A stretch of 64,000 bases of DNA from DATKNA01 sp963786765 (GCA_963786765.1 CAWBAJ010000008.1:558001-622000); one strand, 5' to 3'. Positions 1-8,185 are shown, numbered from the stretch's first letter. Made by a program: numbers and translations. The notes: generated by a model from the sequence alone, not told the origin.

Positions 1-607
1 GCGGCTCGAGGTCCTCGGCGGACGCCTGCTCGCCGCCGCCGGCGACCTCGCGCCGGAAGTAGGCGGCGTACGCCAGCAGGAAGAGGACCCCCAGCCACGG
101 CTTGAACGCGAACGCGACCAGGCCGAGTGCCACCTTCGCGGCGAAGATCACCAGGAACCAGACCTGGTCACGGGCCAGCCGGGCGGTGTCGGTGCCGTCG
201 AGGTTGTCGGCGTCCGGAGCCGGGGCAGGGGTCGAGGGCGGGTGCGGCGGAGGCACGTCCGGGACGCCGACCACAGGGGCGTCGGCCGTGATCGCGGCAC
301 CCCCGCGTCGGCGGCGGAGCAGAAGCATGCCCCCGGCGACGCCGTACGAGATGGTGCCGACGACGAGCGGGCCGCCGAGCGCGGCGCCCACCGCGACGTC
401 GGCGCCGTGCTCCTTGCTGCCGAACAGCACGGCGACGAGCGTGACGACGCTCTCGGGCAGCGCCGTCCCGGCGGCCGCGAGGATCGTGCCGACGGCGACG
501 GGCCCGACCTCGAGGCGGACGCCGAGCCATTCGACCGCGTTGACGAACCACTCGCAGGCGAGGTAGATCACGACGGCGCAGCCGGCGAGCAGCAGGACGT
601 GGACCAC
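1..607 (-). CDS. CaCA-family sodium/calcium-type cation antiporter (C-terminus off the window)
   Basis: Integral-membrane cation exchanger of the CaCA superfamily, which couples efflux of a divalent cation to Na+ or H+ influx. Reading leftwards from a GTG at 607 there is an open frame to the edge, about 202 residues. It begins with a membrane segment (VVHVLLLAGCAVVIYLACEW) and contains the alpha-1 repeat signature GTALPESVVTLVA followed by a second hydrophobic stretch (GGPLVVGTISYGVAGGMLLL). A Pro-rich acidic loop follows, then more helices. The start is chosen because an AAGGGA-type ribosome site lies just upstream. The Mn2+ riboswitch 79 nt upstream suggests that manganese is the exported ion; this is inference, since CaCA members mostly carry Ca2+. 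The second alpha repeat is outside the window. Confidence 0.85.
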   Translation of the reverse strand, partial: MVHVLLLAGCAVVIYLACEWFVNAVEWLGVRLEVGPVAVGTILAAAGTALPESVVTLVAVLFGSKEHGADVAVGAALGGPLVVGTISYGVAGGMLLLRRRRGGAAITADAPVVGVPDVPPPHPPSTPAPAPDADNLDGTDTARLARDQVWFLVIFAAKVALGLVAFAFKPWLGVLFLLAYAAYFRREVAGGGEQASAEDLEP

Positions 608-685
608 GGGCTTCCCTTCAGCGCCGCGGCGACGGGGCCCAGCCCTCGACCCGCGGCCGCGCGTGAGCGAACGGCGATGCGAGTC

Positions 686-780
686 GAAGGTCTCGCCCAC
701 CCGCTCTCGCGGGCCCGGGCGCCGGGAGCGCGAGGCGCTCCAGCATGTCGACGTCCCGGTGGAGGGGGCTACTCCCCTTC
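686..780 (-). promoter_or_regulatory. yybP-ykoY (Mn2+-sensing) riboswitch aptamer
   Basis: On the minus strand the leader of the antiporter gene carries the conserved blocks of this class in order. GAAGGGGAGTAGC lies at its 5' end (about 768-780), GACGTCGACATGCTGG in the middle (about 740-755), a GC-rich hairpin follows, and GGCGAGACCTTC closes it (686-697). The terminal GAAGG and CCTTC can pair as P1, and GGGGAGTAG and GCGAGACC are the two Mn2+-docking loops of the family. About 79 nt to the GTG at 607 leave room for an expression platform. Known members switch on Mn2+ exporters. Confidence 0.85.
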
Positions 781-920
781 AACAGCGTCAAGTCTACCGG
801 CTCCGGCATGAACGCCCCTTACCCACCCGTCCGCGACTTGTGTGCGCTTGTCGTGGTCGAGAACCTCGGTGAGACCACGAAAGCGCACACGGGTCGAGTC
901 AGGCGGACGTCGGGCGCGGG

Positions 921-1433
921 TCAGGCGCGGCCGGCGTCGGGGTGGATCACGAGGAACACCGACAGCGGCTCGCCGTCCGGCGAGGGCTCCCGCGCCGCGT
1001 ACTCGTCGAGCACCTCCTGCAGCCGCCCGTGGAACTCCTCGAGCTCGTCCGGTCGCAGCCGCAGGCCGAGGCGGGCGATGCGCACCTGCTGCAGGTCGAC
1101 GTCGCGCACCTCGGCGAGGAACGCCTCGAGCATGGCGCCCACCTCGGCAGCGGCGTCGTCGTCGACGTCGAGCGCCCAGGACAGGCGGGTCGCCCGGTAC
1201 GGGATCTCCCGGGAGCCGCGGGTGCCCCGCCGGACGGGTTCGGCGACGAGGAAGCCGGTGTCGACCAGTGTCCGGACGTGGTGCAGCGTCGTCGCCGGAT
1301 GCCGCCCCAGCCGCTCGGCGATCTCCCGGTTGGTCCGCGGCTCGTCGAGGCAGAGCCGCAGGATCCGCAGCCGCAGCCCGGAGGCGAGCGCCTTGCGCTG
1401 GGCGTCCGTTGCCGGGCGGCGGACGGTCCTCAT
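921..1433 (-). CDS. ArsR-type winged-helix transcriptional regulator
   Basis: A 170-residue DNA-binding repressor-like protein. The N-terminal half is a winged helix: LRLRILRLCLDEPRTNREIA is helix 1-2 and AERLGRHPATTLHHVRTLVD is the recognition helix region. The strand pair that forms the wing follows (GFLVAEPVRRGTRGSREIPYRA). The C-terminal half is helical and acidic and probably mediates dimerisation or effector sensing. No metal-binding Cys pair is present, so it is unlikely to be a metal sensor. The ATG at 1433 is used because upstream codons overlap the divergent gene. It is divergent from the MFS exporter at 1501 with a palindrome between them, so it probably controls that exporter. Confidence 0.85.
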   Translation of the reverse strand: MRTVRRPATDAQRKALASGLRLRILRLCLDEPRTNREIAERLGRHPATTLHHVRTLVDTGFLVAEPVRRGTRGSREIPYRATRLSWALDVDDDAAAEVGAMLEAFLAEVRDVDLQQVRIARLGLRLRPDELEEFHGRLQEVLDEYAAREPSPDGEPLSVFLVIHPDAGRA

Positions 1434-1460
1434 GCCCTCAGGGTAGAGGCTTGCCGGGTA

Positions 1461-1484
1461 ACTGATTGACTTTTCCCAATCAGT
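1461..1484. promoter_or_regulatory. Putative operator: 8-bp inverted repeat between ArsR and MFS genes
   Basis: ACTGATTG (1461-1468) and CAATCAGT (1477-1484) form a perfect inverted repeat with an 8-bp spacer. It lies in the 67-bp gap between the divergent regulator and transporter starts. It is AT-rich against a very GC-rich background. This is the size and position expected for an ArsR-family dimer site; binding itself is inferred. Confidence 0.55.
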
Positions 1485-1500
1485 CGAGCAGGCTCGGAGG

Positions 1501-2817
1501 GTGACCGCAGTCCCCCCGACCGGCGCCGTCCCCGACGCGTCCGTAGCGGAGGCGCCACCGGGGCGAGCCCGCTCGCTGTGGCGGCACCACGACTTCCGGC
1601 AGCTCTGGGTCGGCGACACCATCAGCCAGGTCGGCACCCAGCTGTCGCAGCTGGCACTGCCGGTGCTGGCCGTCACCGTGCTGCACGCCGGGCCGCGCGA
1701 GATGGGCGTGCTCACCGCATTCGAGACGCTCGCCTTCCTCCTCGTCGGGCTGCCCGCCGGCGCCTGGGTCGACCGGTGGCACAAGAAGCGCGTGCTGATG
1801 ACCGGGGACGTCGTCCGCGCCCTGGCCTTCGGGTCCCTCCCGCTGGCCTGGGCGCTCGGCTCCCTGACCCTGGTCCAGCTGTACGTCGTCGCGCTCGTCG
1901 CCGGTCTCGCGACCGTCTTCTTCGACGTCGCCTACCAGAGCTACCTGCCCGCCATAGTCGAGGGCGACCAGATGGTCGACGGCAACGCGAAGCTGCAGGC
2001 GAGCCAGTCCGTCGCCCAGGTCGCCGGCCCGGCCGTCGGCGGCGCGCTGCTGCGGATCGTCGCGGCGCCCGTGCTGGTGGCCGCGGACGCCGTCAGCTTC
2101 GCGCTCTCCGCCTTCTTCGTGCGGCGGATCCGGCACGCCGAGACGCCGCCGCCCCGGGAGACCCGGCGGCCGCTGCGGACCGAGATCGCCGAGGGGCTCT
2201 CGTTCGTCGTCCGGCACCCGCTGCTCGTGCGCATCACGGCCTGCACGTCGATCGGCAACTTCGCGGGCGGGATGGTGGGCGCGCTGTTCGTGCTGTACGC
2301 CCTCAACGTCCTCGGGCTCAACACGTCGACCGTCGGCCTCGTGTTCTCTGTCGCCGCGGTCGGGGGTCTCGTGGGCGCCGTGGTCACCTCCCGGGTCGTC
2401 CGGGTGGTCGGCGAGGGACGGACCATCCCGCTGTCCGCGATCCTGTTCGGCGTCGGGGAGATCGCGACACCGCTGGCCGCCTACGTCGCAGGGACCGGAG
2501 CGCGGGTGGTGCTGCTGTGCGCCGGCGCCGCGGTCGCCTGGCTGGGGGTGGTCGTCTACAACATCACGCAGGTGAGCTTCCGGCAGCGGCTCTGCCCGCC
2601 CGCGCTCCTCGGCCGCATGAACGCCTCGGTGCGGTTCATCGTCTGGGGCAGCCAGCCGCTGGGCGCCCTCGCCGGGGGGTTCCTCGGCGCCGCGATCGGG
2701 ATCGTGCCGACGCTGTGGATCGGCACCGCACTGCACCTGGCATCCGCCCTGCCGGTGCTGCTCTCGCCGCTGCTGGGAATGAGAGACCTACCCCGCGAAC
2801 TGGACGCCACGGCCTGA
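1501..2817 (+). CDS. MFS transporter, MFS_3/TIGR00900-like drug exporter
   Basis: A 438-residue, twelve-helix major facilitator protein, probably an H+-coupled exporter of a small lipophilic compound. The loop 2-3 motif is visible as GAWVDRWHKKRVLM. The N-terminal entry FRQLWVGDTISQVGTQLSQL is typical of the MFS_3 group, which includes macrolide and enterobactin exporters. A short polar N-terminal tail of about 25 residues precedes the first helix. A GGAGG lies directly against the GTG at 1501, too close for a normal ribosome site, so the true start may be a little downstream or the message may be leaderless. The divergent ArsR gene and palindrome imply inducible expression. The substrate is unknown. 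Confidence 0.85.
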   Translation: MTAVPPTGAVPDASVAEAPPGRARSLWRHHDFRQLWVGDTISQVGTQLSQLALPVLAVTVLHAGPREMGVLTAFETLAFLLVGLPAGAWVDRWHKKRVLMTGDVVRALAFGSLPLAWALGSLTLVQLYVVALVAGLATVFFDVAYQSYLPAIVEGDQMVDGNAKLQASQSVAQVAGPAVGGALLRIVAAPVLVAADAVSFALSAFFVRRIRHAETPPPRETRRPLRTEIAEGLSFVVRHPLLVRITACTSIGNFAGGMVGALFVLYALNVLGLNTSTVGLVFSVAAVGGLVGAVVTSRVVRVVGEGRTIPLSAILFGVGEIATPLAAYVAGTGARVVLLCAGAAVAWLGVVVYNITQVSFRQRLCPPALLGRMNASVRFIVWGSQPLGALAGGFLGAAIGIVPTLWIGTALHLASALPVLLSPLLGMRDLPRELDATA

Positions 2818-2851
2818 CCGGCTTCCTGCTGCGCAGGACTAGGTTTTCGCC

Positions 2852-3385
2852 GTGGCCCTCCGGACGGAACGCCTCGACCTGCGCCTCTGGCGCGACGACG
2901 AGGCGGAGCGCGTGTTCGACATCTACGGGCGCGACGAGGTCGCCCGCTGGCTGGGGAGAGCGCCCCGCCCGATGGCGTCGCTGCAGGAGGCCGTCCTCGC
3001 GATTCGGCGCTGGCGGGAACGCCACGAGGCGGATCCCCGGTACGGCGTGTACGCGATCGTGCCGCACGACACCGGGGTCCCGGCGGGCTCCGCACTGCTC
3101 GTCGTGCTGCCAGACGCGGTCGGCGTCCCGACGGGGGACATCGAGGTCGGCTGGCACCTGCACCCGGACTCCTGGGGCCACGGTTACGCGACGGAGGCCG
3201 GTCGGGCGCTCGTCGCCCAGACGTTCGCCGATGGCGCGTCGCGGGTGCACGCCGTGGTGAAGCCCGGGAACGTACGGTCCATGGCGGTGTGCCGGCGGCT
3301 GGGCATGGAGCACCGCGGCCGGACCAGCCGGTACTACGGCATCGAGGTCGAGCACTTCACGCTGGACCCGCCGGAGGTGGGCTGA
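2852..3385 (+). CDS. GNAT-family N-acetyltransferase (RimJ/RimL-like)
   Basis: A 177-residue acetyl-CoA-dependent acetyltransferase of the Acetyltransf_3 (RimJ/RimL) type. It opens with the family's LRTERLDLRLWRDDEAERVF, has the beta-4 strand IEVGWHLHPDSWGHGYATEA leading into the pyrophosphate-binding turn, and ends with VKPGNVRSMAVCRRLGM. The latter is the Asn/Ser-Val-Cys-Leu region that contacts acetyl-CoA. The start is a GTG 34 bp after the MFS stop, on the same strand, so the two may be cotranscribed. The substrate cannot be read from sequence; related enzymes modify ribosomal proteins, amino acids or drugs. Confidence 0.85.
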   Translation: MALRTERLDLRLWRDDEAERVFDIYGRDEVARWLGRAPRPMASLQEAVLAIRRWRERHEADPRYGVYAIVPHDTGVPAGSALLVVLPDAVGVPTGDIEVGWHLHPDSWGHGYATEAGRALVAQTFADGASRVHAVVKPGNVRSMAVCRRLGMEHRGRTSRYYGIEVEHFTLDPPEVG

Positions 3386-3411
3386 CGCCGATCTGACGCC
3401 GATCTGACGAG

Positions 3412-3426
3412 CCTCAGCTGCTGAGG
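3412..3426. terminator. Short palindrome between convergent genes
   Basis: CCTCAGC and GCTGAGG flank a single T across 3412-3426, overlapping the stop codon of the leftward gene. Two copies of GACGCCGATCT sit just before it. There is no T-run. It could be a weak bidirectional terminator; it is short. Confidence 0.3.
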
Positions 3427-3794
3427 TCGGGCACCTCGCGCTCGACCGCCGCAGAGCCCTGCGCGTCGAGGTCCTCCTGAGCGCGGCGCAGCGTCGCATC
3501 GGTGACGTCCTGCCCGCGCGCGTGCACCAGGTCCTCGGCGTCGACCGGCGTCTCGGCGCCGGTGCGCGGCTGGGTCGTGTCGCCCGGTGCACGGCTGCCG
3601 GCGTCGCCGTCGCCGTCCAGTCCGCGGTCGGCGTCGCTCACGCCCTCCTGCGCGCCGCGGCCGAGCACGTCGTCGCGCACCTTCGGGTCCGCGTTGTCGG
3701 CGGCGTTGTCCGAGGCACCGCTCGCCGGGCCGTCCACCTGTCCCGCGCTCTGCTCATTCATGCCGGCGTCGTACCCGCGTGCCTCGGCGGCCAT
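3414..3794 (-). CDS. Small acidic hydrophilic protein, unknown function
   Basis: A 126-residue protein rich in Asp, Gly, Ala and Gln, with no membrane segment, signal peptide or cysteine. It looks intrinsically disordered (DNADPKVRDDVLGRGAQEGV, then a DRGLDGDGDAG tract). The C-terminal 50 residues (DAEDLVHARGQDVTDATLRR onward) are predicted helical. The ATG at 3794 is preferred over the one at 3761 because GGGGAGG lies 11 nt upstream of it. It lies 41 bp downstream of the GT39 gene on the same strand, so it may be the last gene of that operon. No family is recognised; acidic proteins of this sort are often stress-related, but nothing here proves that. Confidence 0.6.
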   Translation of the reverse strand: MAAEARGYDAGMNEQSAGQVDGPASGASDNAADNADPKVRDDVLGRGAQEGVSDADRGLDGDGDAGSRAPGDTTQPRTGAETPVDAEDLVHARGQDVTDATLRRAQEDLDAQGSAAVEREVPDLSS

Positions 3795-3835
3795 GCCTGC
3801 CCTGTCCTCCCCGTGGCGGCCTCTCCCAGCGGGGG

Positions 3836-5992
3836 TCAGGTGTTGTTCGTGGCCGTCCCGGGGCCGGTGCCGGACGCCGCCTGGGTGAGGTCGTACACCG
3901 TCACGCCGCCGACCGTCGTGCTGGTGAAGTGCTGCTCCACCCAGCTCGAGATCTCGCTCGCGGTGCCCGGCCCGGCGCCGGGGCCGCCGAAGCCACCACG
4001 GCCGCCGAAGCCACCGGCGCCGCTTCCCAGGAAGTAGTGGACCCTCCCGGCGGCGACGTCGGCCTGGAACTCCGCCAGAGTGGGGCTCGGGTCGGACCCG
4101 TTGAACCCGCCGATCGCCATCACCGGCCGGCCGCTGGCGAGCTGGACGCCGGCCGCGCTGTTCGAGCCGATCGCCGCTGCGGCCCACGTCGAGGTCGTGT
4201 CCTGCTTCAGCAGGTCGACGAGGGCGCTGTCCGGCGTCGAGGTGTCGAGCAGGCCACCGAGCCCGCCGGCGCGACCGCCGCCGAAGGCCTGCGGGCCACC
4301 CCCTCCGGCACCGCCTTGGACGCCGCCGGGCGCTCCACCCGGAACGCCGCCCGGAACCCGGCCGGGGAACCCGCCGGGGAACCGGCCGCGGCCTCCGCCG
4401 GGGCCGAAGCCTCTGGCCACGACGGGGCCGGCGGACGGGATGCTGCCGGTGTGCGGCGTGGCCGCGGTGTCGAGCGAGTAGGCCACGGGCCCGGCCAGGC
4501 CCGCTGCGAGCGCGACGCCCGCGACAGGCAGGCCGAGCGCGCGGGCTCCTCGTCCACCCGGCCGCGCCATCGGCATCACCAGCGGCAGCAGCATGCCGCC
4601 GGCGGCTGTGACCGACGCGACGAGGACGAGAGGCCGCAGCCACGGCAGCCACTCCGGCGAGCGGGCCAGGAGCACGGCTGCCCAGATCCCCGTTCCGACG
4701 GTCGTGACCGCGAGCACGATCCGGGAGAGGAGCTGAGTGTCCGGGCGGTGGGCGAAGCGCCACGCCGTGACCGCCCCGATCCCCACCAGGGCGCCGATCG
4801 CGGGGGCGAGGGCGACGGTGTAGTAGGGGTGGATGATGCCTTGCGCGAAGCTGAAGACGAGGCCCGTGACGACCAGCCACGACGACCAGAGCAGCACCTG
4901 CGCTCGGCGCCCGTCGGTGCGCGGGGCGCGCCGGGCCATCCACAGCAGGTAGCCGGTCAGCAGCAGCGCGGCCGGGAGGAGCCACGACGCCTGGCCGCCC
5001 ATCTCGGTCTCGAACAGCCGGAACAGCCCGGTCGGACCCCACTGGCCCGCCTGACCCTGCTGGCCGCCGCCGACAACGCTGCCGGTCTCGTTGCCGCTGA
5101 GCCGGCCGAGGCCGTTGTACCCGAACATCAGCTCGAGCACGGAGTTCGTCTGCGAGCCACCGATGTACGGCCGGGACGAGGCGGGCCACAGCTCGACGAT
5201 CGCCACCCACCAGCCGGCCGATGCGATCATCGCGGCGCCGGCGACGAGCAGCTGGACGATCCGGCGGCGCAGTGGGGTGGGCGCCGCCAGCAGGTAGACC
5301 AGAGCGAACCCCGGGACGACGAGGAACGCCTGCAGCATCTTCGCCAGGAAGGCGAACCCGACGAGCACGGCGACCAGCACGAGCCATCGCGTCGAGGCTC
5401 GCTCGAGGGCCCGGGTCAGCGCGTAGGCGGCACCGACGAGGAGCAGCACGAGCAGCGCGTCCGGGTTGTCGAACCGGAACATCAGGACGGCGACCGGTGT
5501 GAGCGCGGCGACCGCGCCGGCGAGCAGGCCCGCCGAGGCACCGAACCGGCGCCTGACGGCGGCGTACAGCAGCGCGACCGTCGCGACGCCCTCCAGCGCC
5601 TGCGGGACCAGGAGGCTCCAGGTACTCAGCCCGAAGACGCGCACTGACAGGCCCATGACCCACAGGGCCGCTGGCGGCTTGTCGACCGTGATGGCGTTCG
5701 AGGCGTCGAACGAGCCGAAGAAGAAGGCCTTCCAGCTCTGGGAGGCAGCCTGCGCCGCGGCGGAGTAGAAGGCGTTCGCCCAGCCCGAGGCCCCCAGGCC
5801 CCAGATGTACAGAACGCCGGTCGCGACCAGCAGGCCCGCGAGCGCGGGGCGCTCCCAAGCAGGCCGGGCCGGCGCTGTCGCCGTCCCTTCCGTCGACATG
5901 CGGGGGCTGCCGGCGGTCGCACGTTCCGCCGGGACGGCTGCCGTCTCGATCACACCGGTGGGGGTCGCGCCGGCGTAGGGGAACGAGGTCAT
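3836..5992 (-). CDS. GT39-type polyprenol-phosphate sugar transferase with Gly-rich extracellular tail
   Basis: A 718-residue multi-spanning GT-C glycosyltransferase of the ArnT/PMT superfamily, using a polyprenyl-phosphate sugar at the outer membrane face. About eleven helices cover residues 35-500, with family blocks GWANAFYSAAAQAASQSWKA, VDKPPAALWVMGL, FRFDNPDALLVLLL and GIIHPYYTVALAPAIGALVG. Residues about 520-580 are a Gly/Pro-rich linker, and the last 140 residues form an outside domain (RPVMAIGGFNGSDPSPTLAE, then SSWVEQHFTSTTVGGVTVYDL). The ATG at 5992 overlaps the stop of the upstream GT2-GtrA gene (ATGA), so the lipid-linked donor made by that enzyme is probably used here. A paralogue lies at 29603-31540. 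The acceptor is unknown. Confidence 0.85.
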   Translation of the reverse strand: MTSFPYAGATPTGVIETAAVPAERATAGSPRMSTEGTATAPARPAWERPALAGLLVATGVLYIWGLGASGWANAFYSAAAQAASQSWKAFFFGSFDASNAITVDKPPAALWVMGLSVRVFGLSTWSLLVPQALEGVATVALLYAAVRRRFGASAGLLAGAVAALTPVAVLMFRFDNPDALLVLLLVGAAYALTRALERASTRWLVLVAVLVGFAFLAKMLQAFLVVPGFALVYLLAAPTPLRRRIVQLLVAGAAMIASAGWWVAIVELWPASSRPYIGGSQTNSVLELMFGYNGLGRLSGNETGSVVGGGQQGQAGQWGPTGLFRLFETEMGGQASWLLPAALLLTGYLLWMARRAPRTDGRRAQVLLWSSWLVVTGLVFSFAQGIIHPYYTVALAPAIGALVGIGAVTAWRFAHRPDTQLLSRIVLAVTTVGTGIWAAVLLARSPEWLPWLRPLVLVASVTAAGGMLLPLVMPMARPGGRGARALGLPVAGVALAAGLAGPVAYSLDTAATPHTGSIPSAGPVVARGFGPGGGRGRFPGGFPGRVPGGVPGGAPGGVQGGAGGGGPQAFGGGRAGGLGGLLDTSTPDSALVDLLKQDTTSTWAAAAIGSNSAAGVQLASGRPVMAIGGFNGSDPSPTLAEFQADVAAGRVHYFLGSGAGGFGGRGGFGGPGAGPGTASEISSWVEQHFTSTTVGGVTVYDLTQAASGTGPGTATNNT

Positions 5993-7278
5993 CGGGGGTC
6001 CTCCAGCGGAGCGGGACGGGCGGCAGGCGCGAACACCCACCAGCGCATGGCCACGAAGCGCAGCGCGGTGGTGACGGCGTTGGCGAGGACGAGCACGCCG
6101 ATCTCGAGCGCCGGCGACGGGGCGGGGTTGGCGAGGTGCAGCGCGGTCAGCGCGCCGGAGCTCAGGGCGAGGCCGGCGGCGAACAGGGCGAGGCCGTGCA
6201 GGTGGTGCCGGACGGCGCCGTCCCGGCCGGCCACCTCGAAGGTGAAGCGGCGGTTGGCGGCGGTGTTCGCCAGGGCCGTGATCAGCAGGGCGAGGCCGTT
6301 GGCGGGGACGGCGGGCATCGCGGACCGCAGCAGCACGAACAAGGCGAGGTACGCAACGGTGCTGGCGACCCCGACCGCGGCGAACCGCAACGCCTGCCCG
6401 GCGAAGGAGGAGCCGGCGGGCGGGCGGCGGAACTCGGCGCGCAGCCGCCCGACCGGCAGCCGGCCCGTCGCGAGATCGCGGGCCAGCCGGGCGACGCCAC
6501 GAAGGTCGGCCAGGGCCGTCGAGACGATGTCGACGCGGCTGTCGGGGTCGTCCACCCAGTCCACGGGCACCTCGTGAATGCGCAAGCCGGTGCGCTCCGC
6601 GAGCACCAGCAGTTCGGTGTCGAAGAACCAGCCGGTGTCACGCACCAGCGGCAGCAGGGCGCGAGCGCGATCGGCGCGCACGGCCTTGAACCCACACTGC
6701 GCGTCGCTGAAGCGCGCCCGCAGGGTCACTCGCAGCAGCGCGTTGTACGCCCGCGAGATCACCTCACGCTTGGGGCCCCTCACGACGCGGGCGGACCGCG
6801 CGAGCCTGCTGCCGATCGCGACGTCGCTGTGGCCGGACAGCAGCGGGGCGACCAGCGGCAGCAGGGCGTCGAGATCGGTGGACAGGTCGACGTCCATGTA
6901 CGCGAGCACGGCCGCGTCGCTGGCGGACCACACCGTCCGCAGCGCCCGGCCGCGGCCCTTCTCCTCCAGCCGGACGGCGCGGACGCCGGCCAGCTCGTCG
7001 GCGAGCGACGCCGCGACGGCGGGAGTGGCGTCGGTGCTGGCGTTGTCGGCGATCGTGACGCGCCAGGTGAACGGGAAGGTGGTGGACAGGTAGGCGTGCA
7101 GACGGCGCACGCTCGGGCCCAGGTCCGCCTCCTCGTTGTACACGGGGACGACGACGTCGACGGCGGGCGCGCCTGCCCCGCCCCCCGCCCTGTCGACGGT
7201 TCCCCCGGGCGCCGGGGCGACCGGAGCCGGCTTCGGTGCGTTTGGCGCCCCCGGCTCGGCGAGGTCTGCGATGGACAT
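5989..7278 (-). CDS. GT2 polyprenol-phosphate glycosyltransferase fused to GtrA membrane domain
   Basis: A 429-residue bifunctional membrane enzyme. Residues about 40-270 are a DPM1-like GT2 domain that loads a sugar nucleotide onto polyprenyl phosphate. Its motifs are VVVPVYNEEADLG, IADNASTDATP, the metal-binding YMDVDLSTD and QCGFKAVR. Residues about 290-420 are a four-helix GtrA domain (LRFAAVGVASTVAYLALFVL), thought to move the charged lipid across the membrane. The ATG at 7278 is chosen because the earlier in-frame ATG adds only a low-complexity basic extension; no clear ribosome site precedes either. It overlaps the GT39 start by 4 nt, giving a donor-synthesis and transfer operon. The sugar is not readable from sequence. 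Confidence 0.87.
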   Translation of the reverse strand: MSIADLAEPGAPNAPKPAPVAPAPGGTVDRAGGGAGAPAVDVVVPVYNEEADLGPSVRRLHAYLSTTFPFTWRVTIADNASTDATPAVAASLADELAGVRAVRLEEKGRGRALRTVWSASDAAVLAYMDVDLSTDLDALLPLVAPLLSGHSDVAIGSRLARSARVVRGPKREVISRAYNALLRVTLRARFSDAQCGFKAVRADRARALLPLVRDTGWFFDTELLVLAERTGLRIHEVPVDWVDDPDSRVDIVSTALADLRGVARLARDLATGRLPVGRLRAEFRRPPAGSSFAGQALRFAAVGVASTVAYLALFVLLRSAMPAVPANGLALLITALANTAANRRFTFEVAGRDGAVRHHLHGLALFAAGLALSSGALTALHLANPAPSPALEIGVLVLANAVTTALRFVAMRWWVFAPAARPAPLEDPR

Positions 7279-7767
7279 GCCACTACCGTCGGGCCGCTGT
7301 GTGAGCCATCGCTGCACACGTGCTGTGCCCCTCCTGTGAGCCCTCGGATCGAGTCCGTTCGAGGCGGCGCTCGAGCTCATCGCGGGTCGCCATCCTCGTC
7401 GTCGTTGCCCTCAGGTGACGCGTGACGGCGACCCGGCACGAACTCGCGCGCCGTCGCCGGCTCCGGGGGGACTTCCTTCGCTCGGCGGTACGCGTTCGCG
7501 GACGGTGCCGCGAACGAACTCGCGTGCCGTCGGCGTGTCGCCGCTCCGGGGGGACTTCGTTCGCGCAGCCGTGCGGGCACCGAATATCGCGCCGCTCCTG
7601 GAGTGTTTCTTGACGTTTCTGGCTGTGGACGTCACGTGGTTGTGGAAAGCGCGGCACCAACGTCCACGGCGAGCGCTCTCGGTGATCTGAGAGCCACGGA
7701 AAATAGTTTGCTCCGCCCCCCCTCCCAGCCCCAGGGGTTTGTCGGTGGTGGCGTTTAGGTTCATGTC
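7279..7767. other. Intergenic region with imperfect repeats, no supported gene
   Basis: A 489-bp gap between the GT2 start and the HNH remnant. It holds the pair of ~45-bp imperfect direct repeats listed separately, an inverted pair GTGGACGT/ACGTCCAC at 7625-7632 and 7660-7667, and an AT-richer stretch near 7690-7710. TTGACG near 7608 could be a -35 element for a rightward promoter. Open frames here are low-complexity Arg/Gly shadows. Confidence 0.6.
7439..7564. repeat. Two imperfect direct repeats, 76 bp apart
   Basis: Copy one is 7439-7481 and copy two 7515-7564. Both begin CGAACTCGCG(C/T)GCCGTCG and end CTCCGGGGGGACTTC(C/G)TTCGC. The middle differs by a 7-bp insertion. No gene or known element explains them; they may be debris of the mobile or HNH region that follows. 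Confidence 0.6.
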
Positions 7768-8185
7768 ATGGGGGTTCGGAGGGTCGACGAGCTGATGTCG
7801 GTGTTGCCGCCGGCCGCGGCCGAACCCGCCCGCGCCCTCGCGGACGCCCTCGCCGACCTCGCCTGCCCAACGGCTGGCGACCCCGGCGCAGAAGACCGCC
7901 CTCCTGGCCCGCGACGGCGGTTGCGTCATCCCCGGCTGCACCGTGCCCGGCGACGCCTGCGAAGCCCACCACGTGATCTGGTGGGAGAACCTCGGTCCGA
8001 CCGACCTGGACAACCTGGCCCTGGCCTGCGGCCGCCACCACACCGAGATCCACCAAGACACCTGGCAGATCACCATGGTCGACGGCATCCCCTGGGTCCG
8101 ACCCCCCAGCTGGATGGACCGTTCCCGCCCACTGCTGCGCAACGCCGCCCACCACCCCGGCAACAGCCGAAGGGACGACACGTGA
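7768..8185 (+). pseudogene. DUF222/13E12-repeat HNH endonuclease remnant with internal deletion
   Basis: The first ~30 codons from the ATG at 7768 resemble the start of a 13E12-family gene (VDELMSVLPPAAAEPARALA). They then jump, out of frame, into the C-terminal HNH nuclease. In the second frame, from about 7868, AQRLATPAQKTALLARDGGC is followed by the zinc-finger and HNH core CVIPGC, EAHHVIWW, NLALACGRHHTEIH, then a C-terminal tail to the stop at 8185. The family is normally ~400-500 residues, so most of the DUF222 helical domain is gone. The HNH residues themselves are intact. The family is dispersed in many copies in actinomycetes and is prone to recombination, which would explain the deletion. 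Confidence 0.8.

Noticed and set aside
102..566. Plus-strand Ala/Pro/Thr-rich frame at the left edge
   Set aside because: It is opposite the CaCA antiporter, which has real membrane segments and the GTALPES motif, a ribosome site and a riboswitch.
3587..5647. 686-codon plus frame, and similar long plus frames at 6136 and 30095
   Set aside because: All are antisense shadows of the GT39 and GT2 genes, rich in Arg, Gly and Gln, without any recognisable domain.
3414..5858. 814-codon minus frame covering the small acidic protein and the GT39 region
   Set aside because: Only its last ~126 codons make sense as a protein with its own ribosome site; the remainder is an out-of-frame shadow of GT39.
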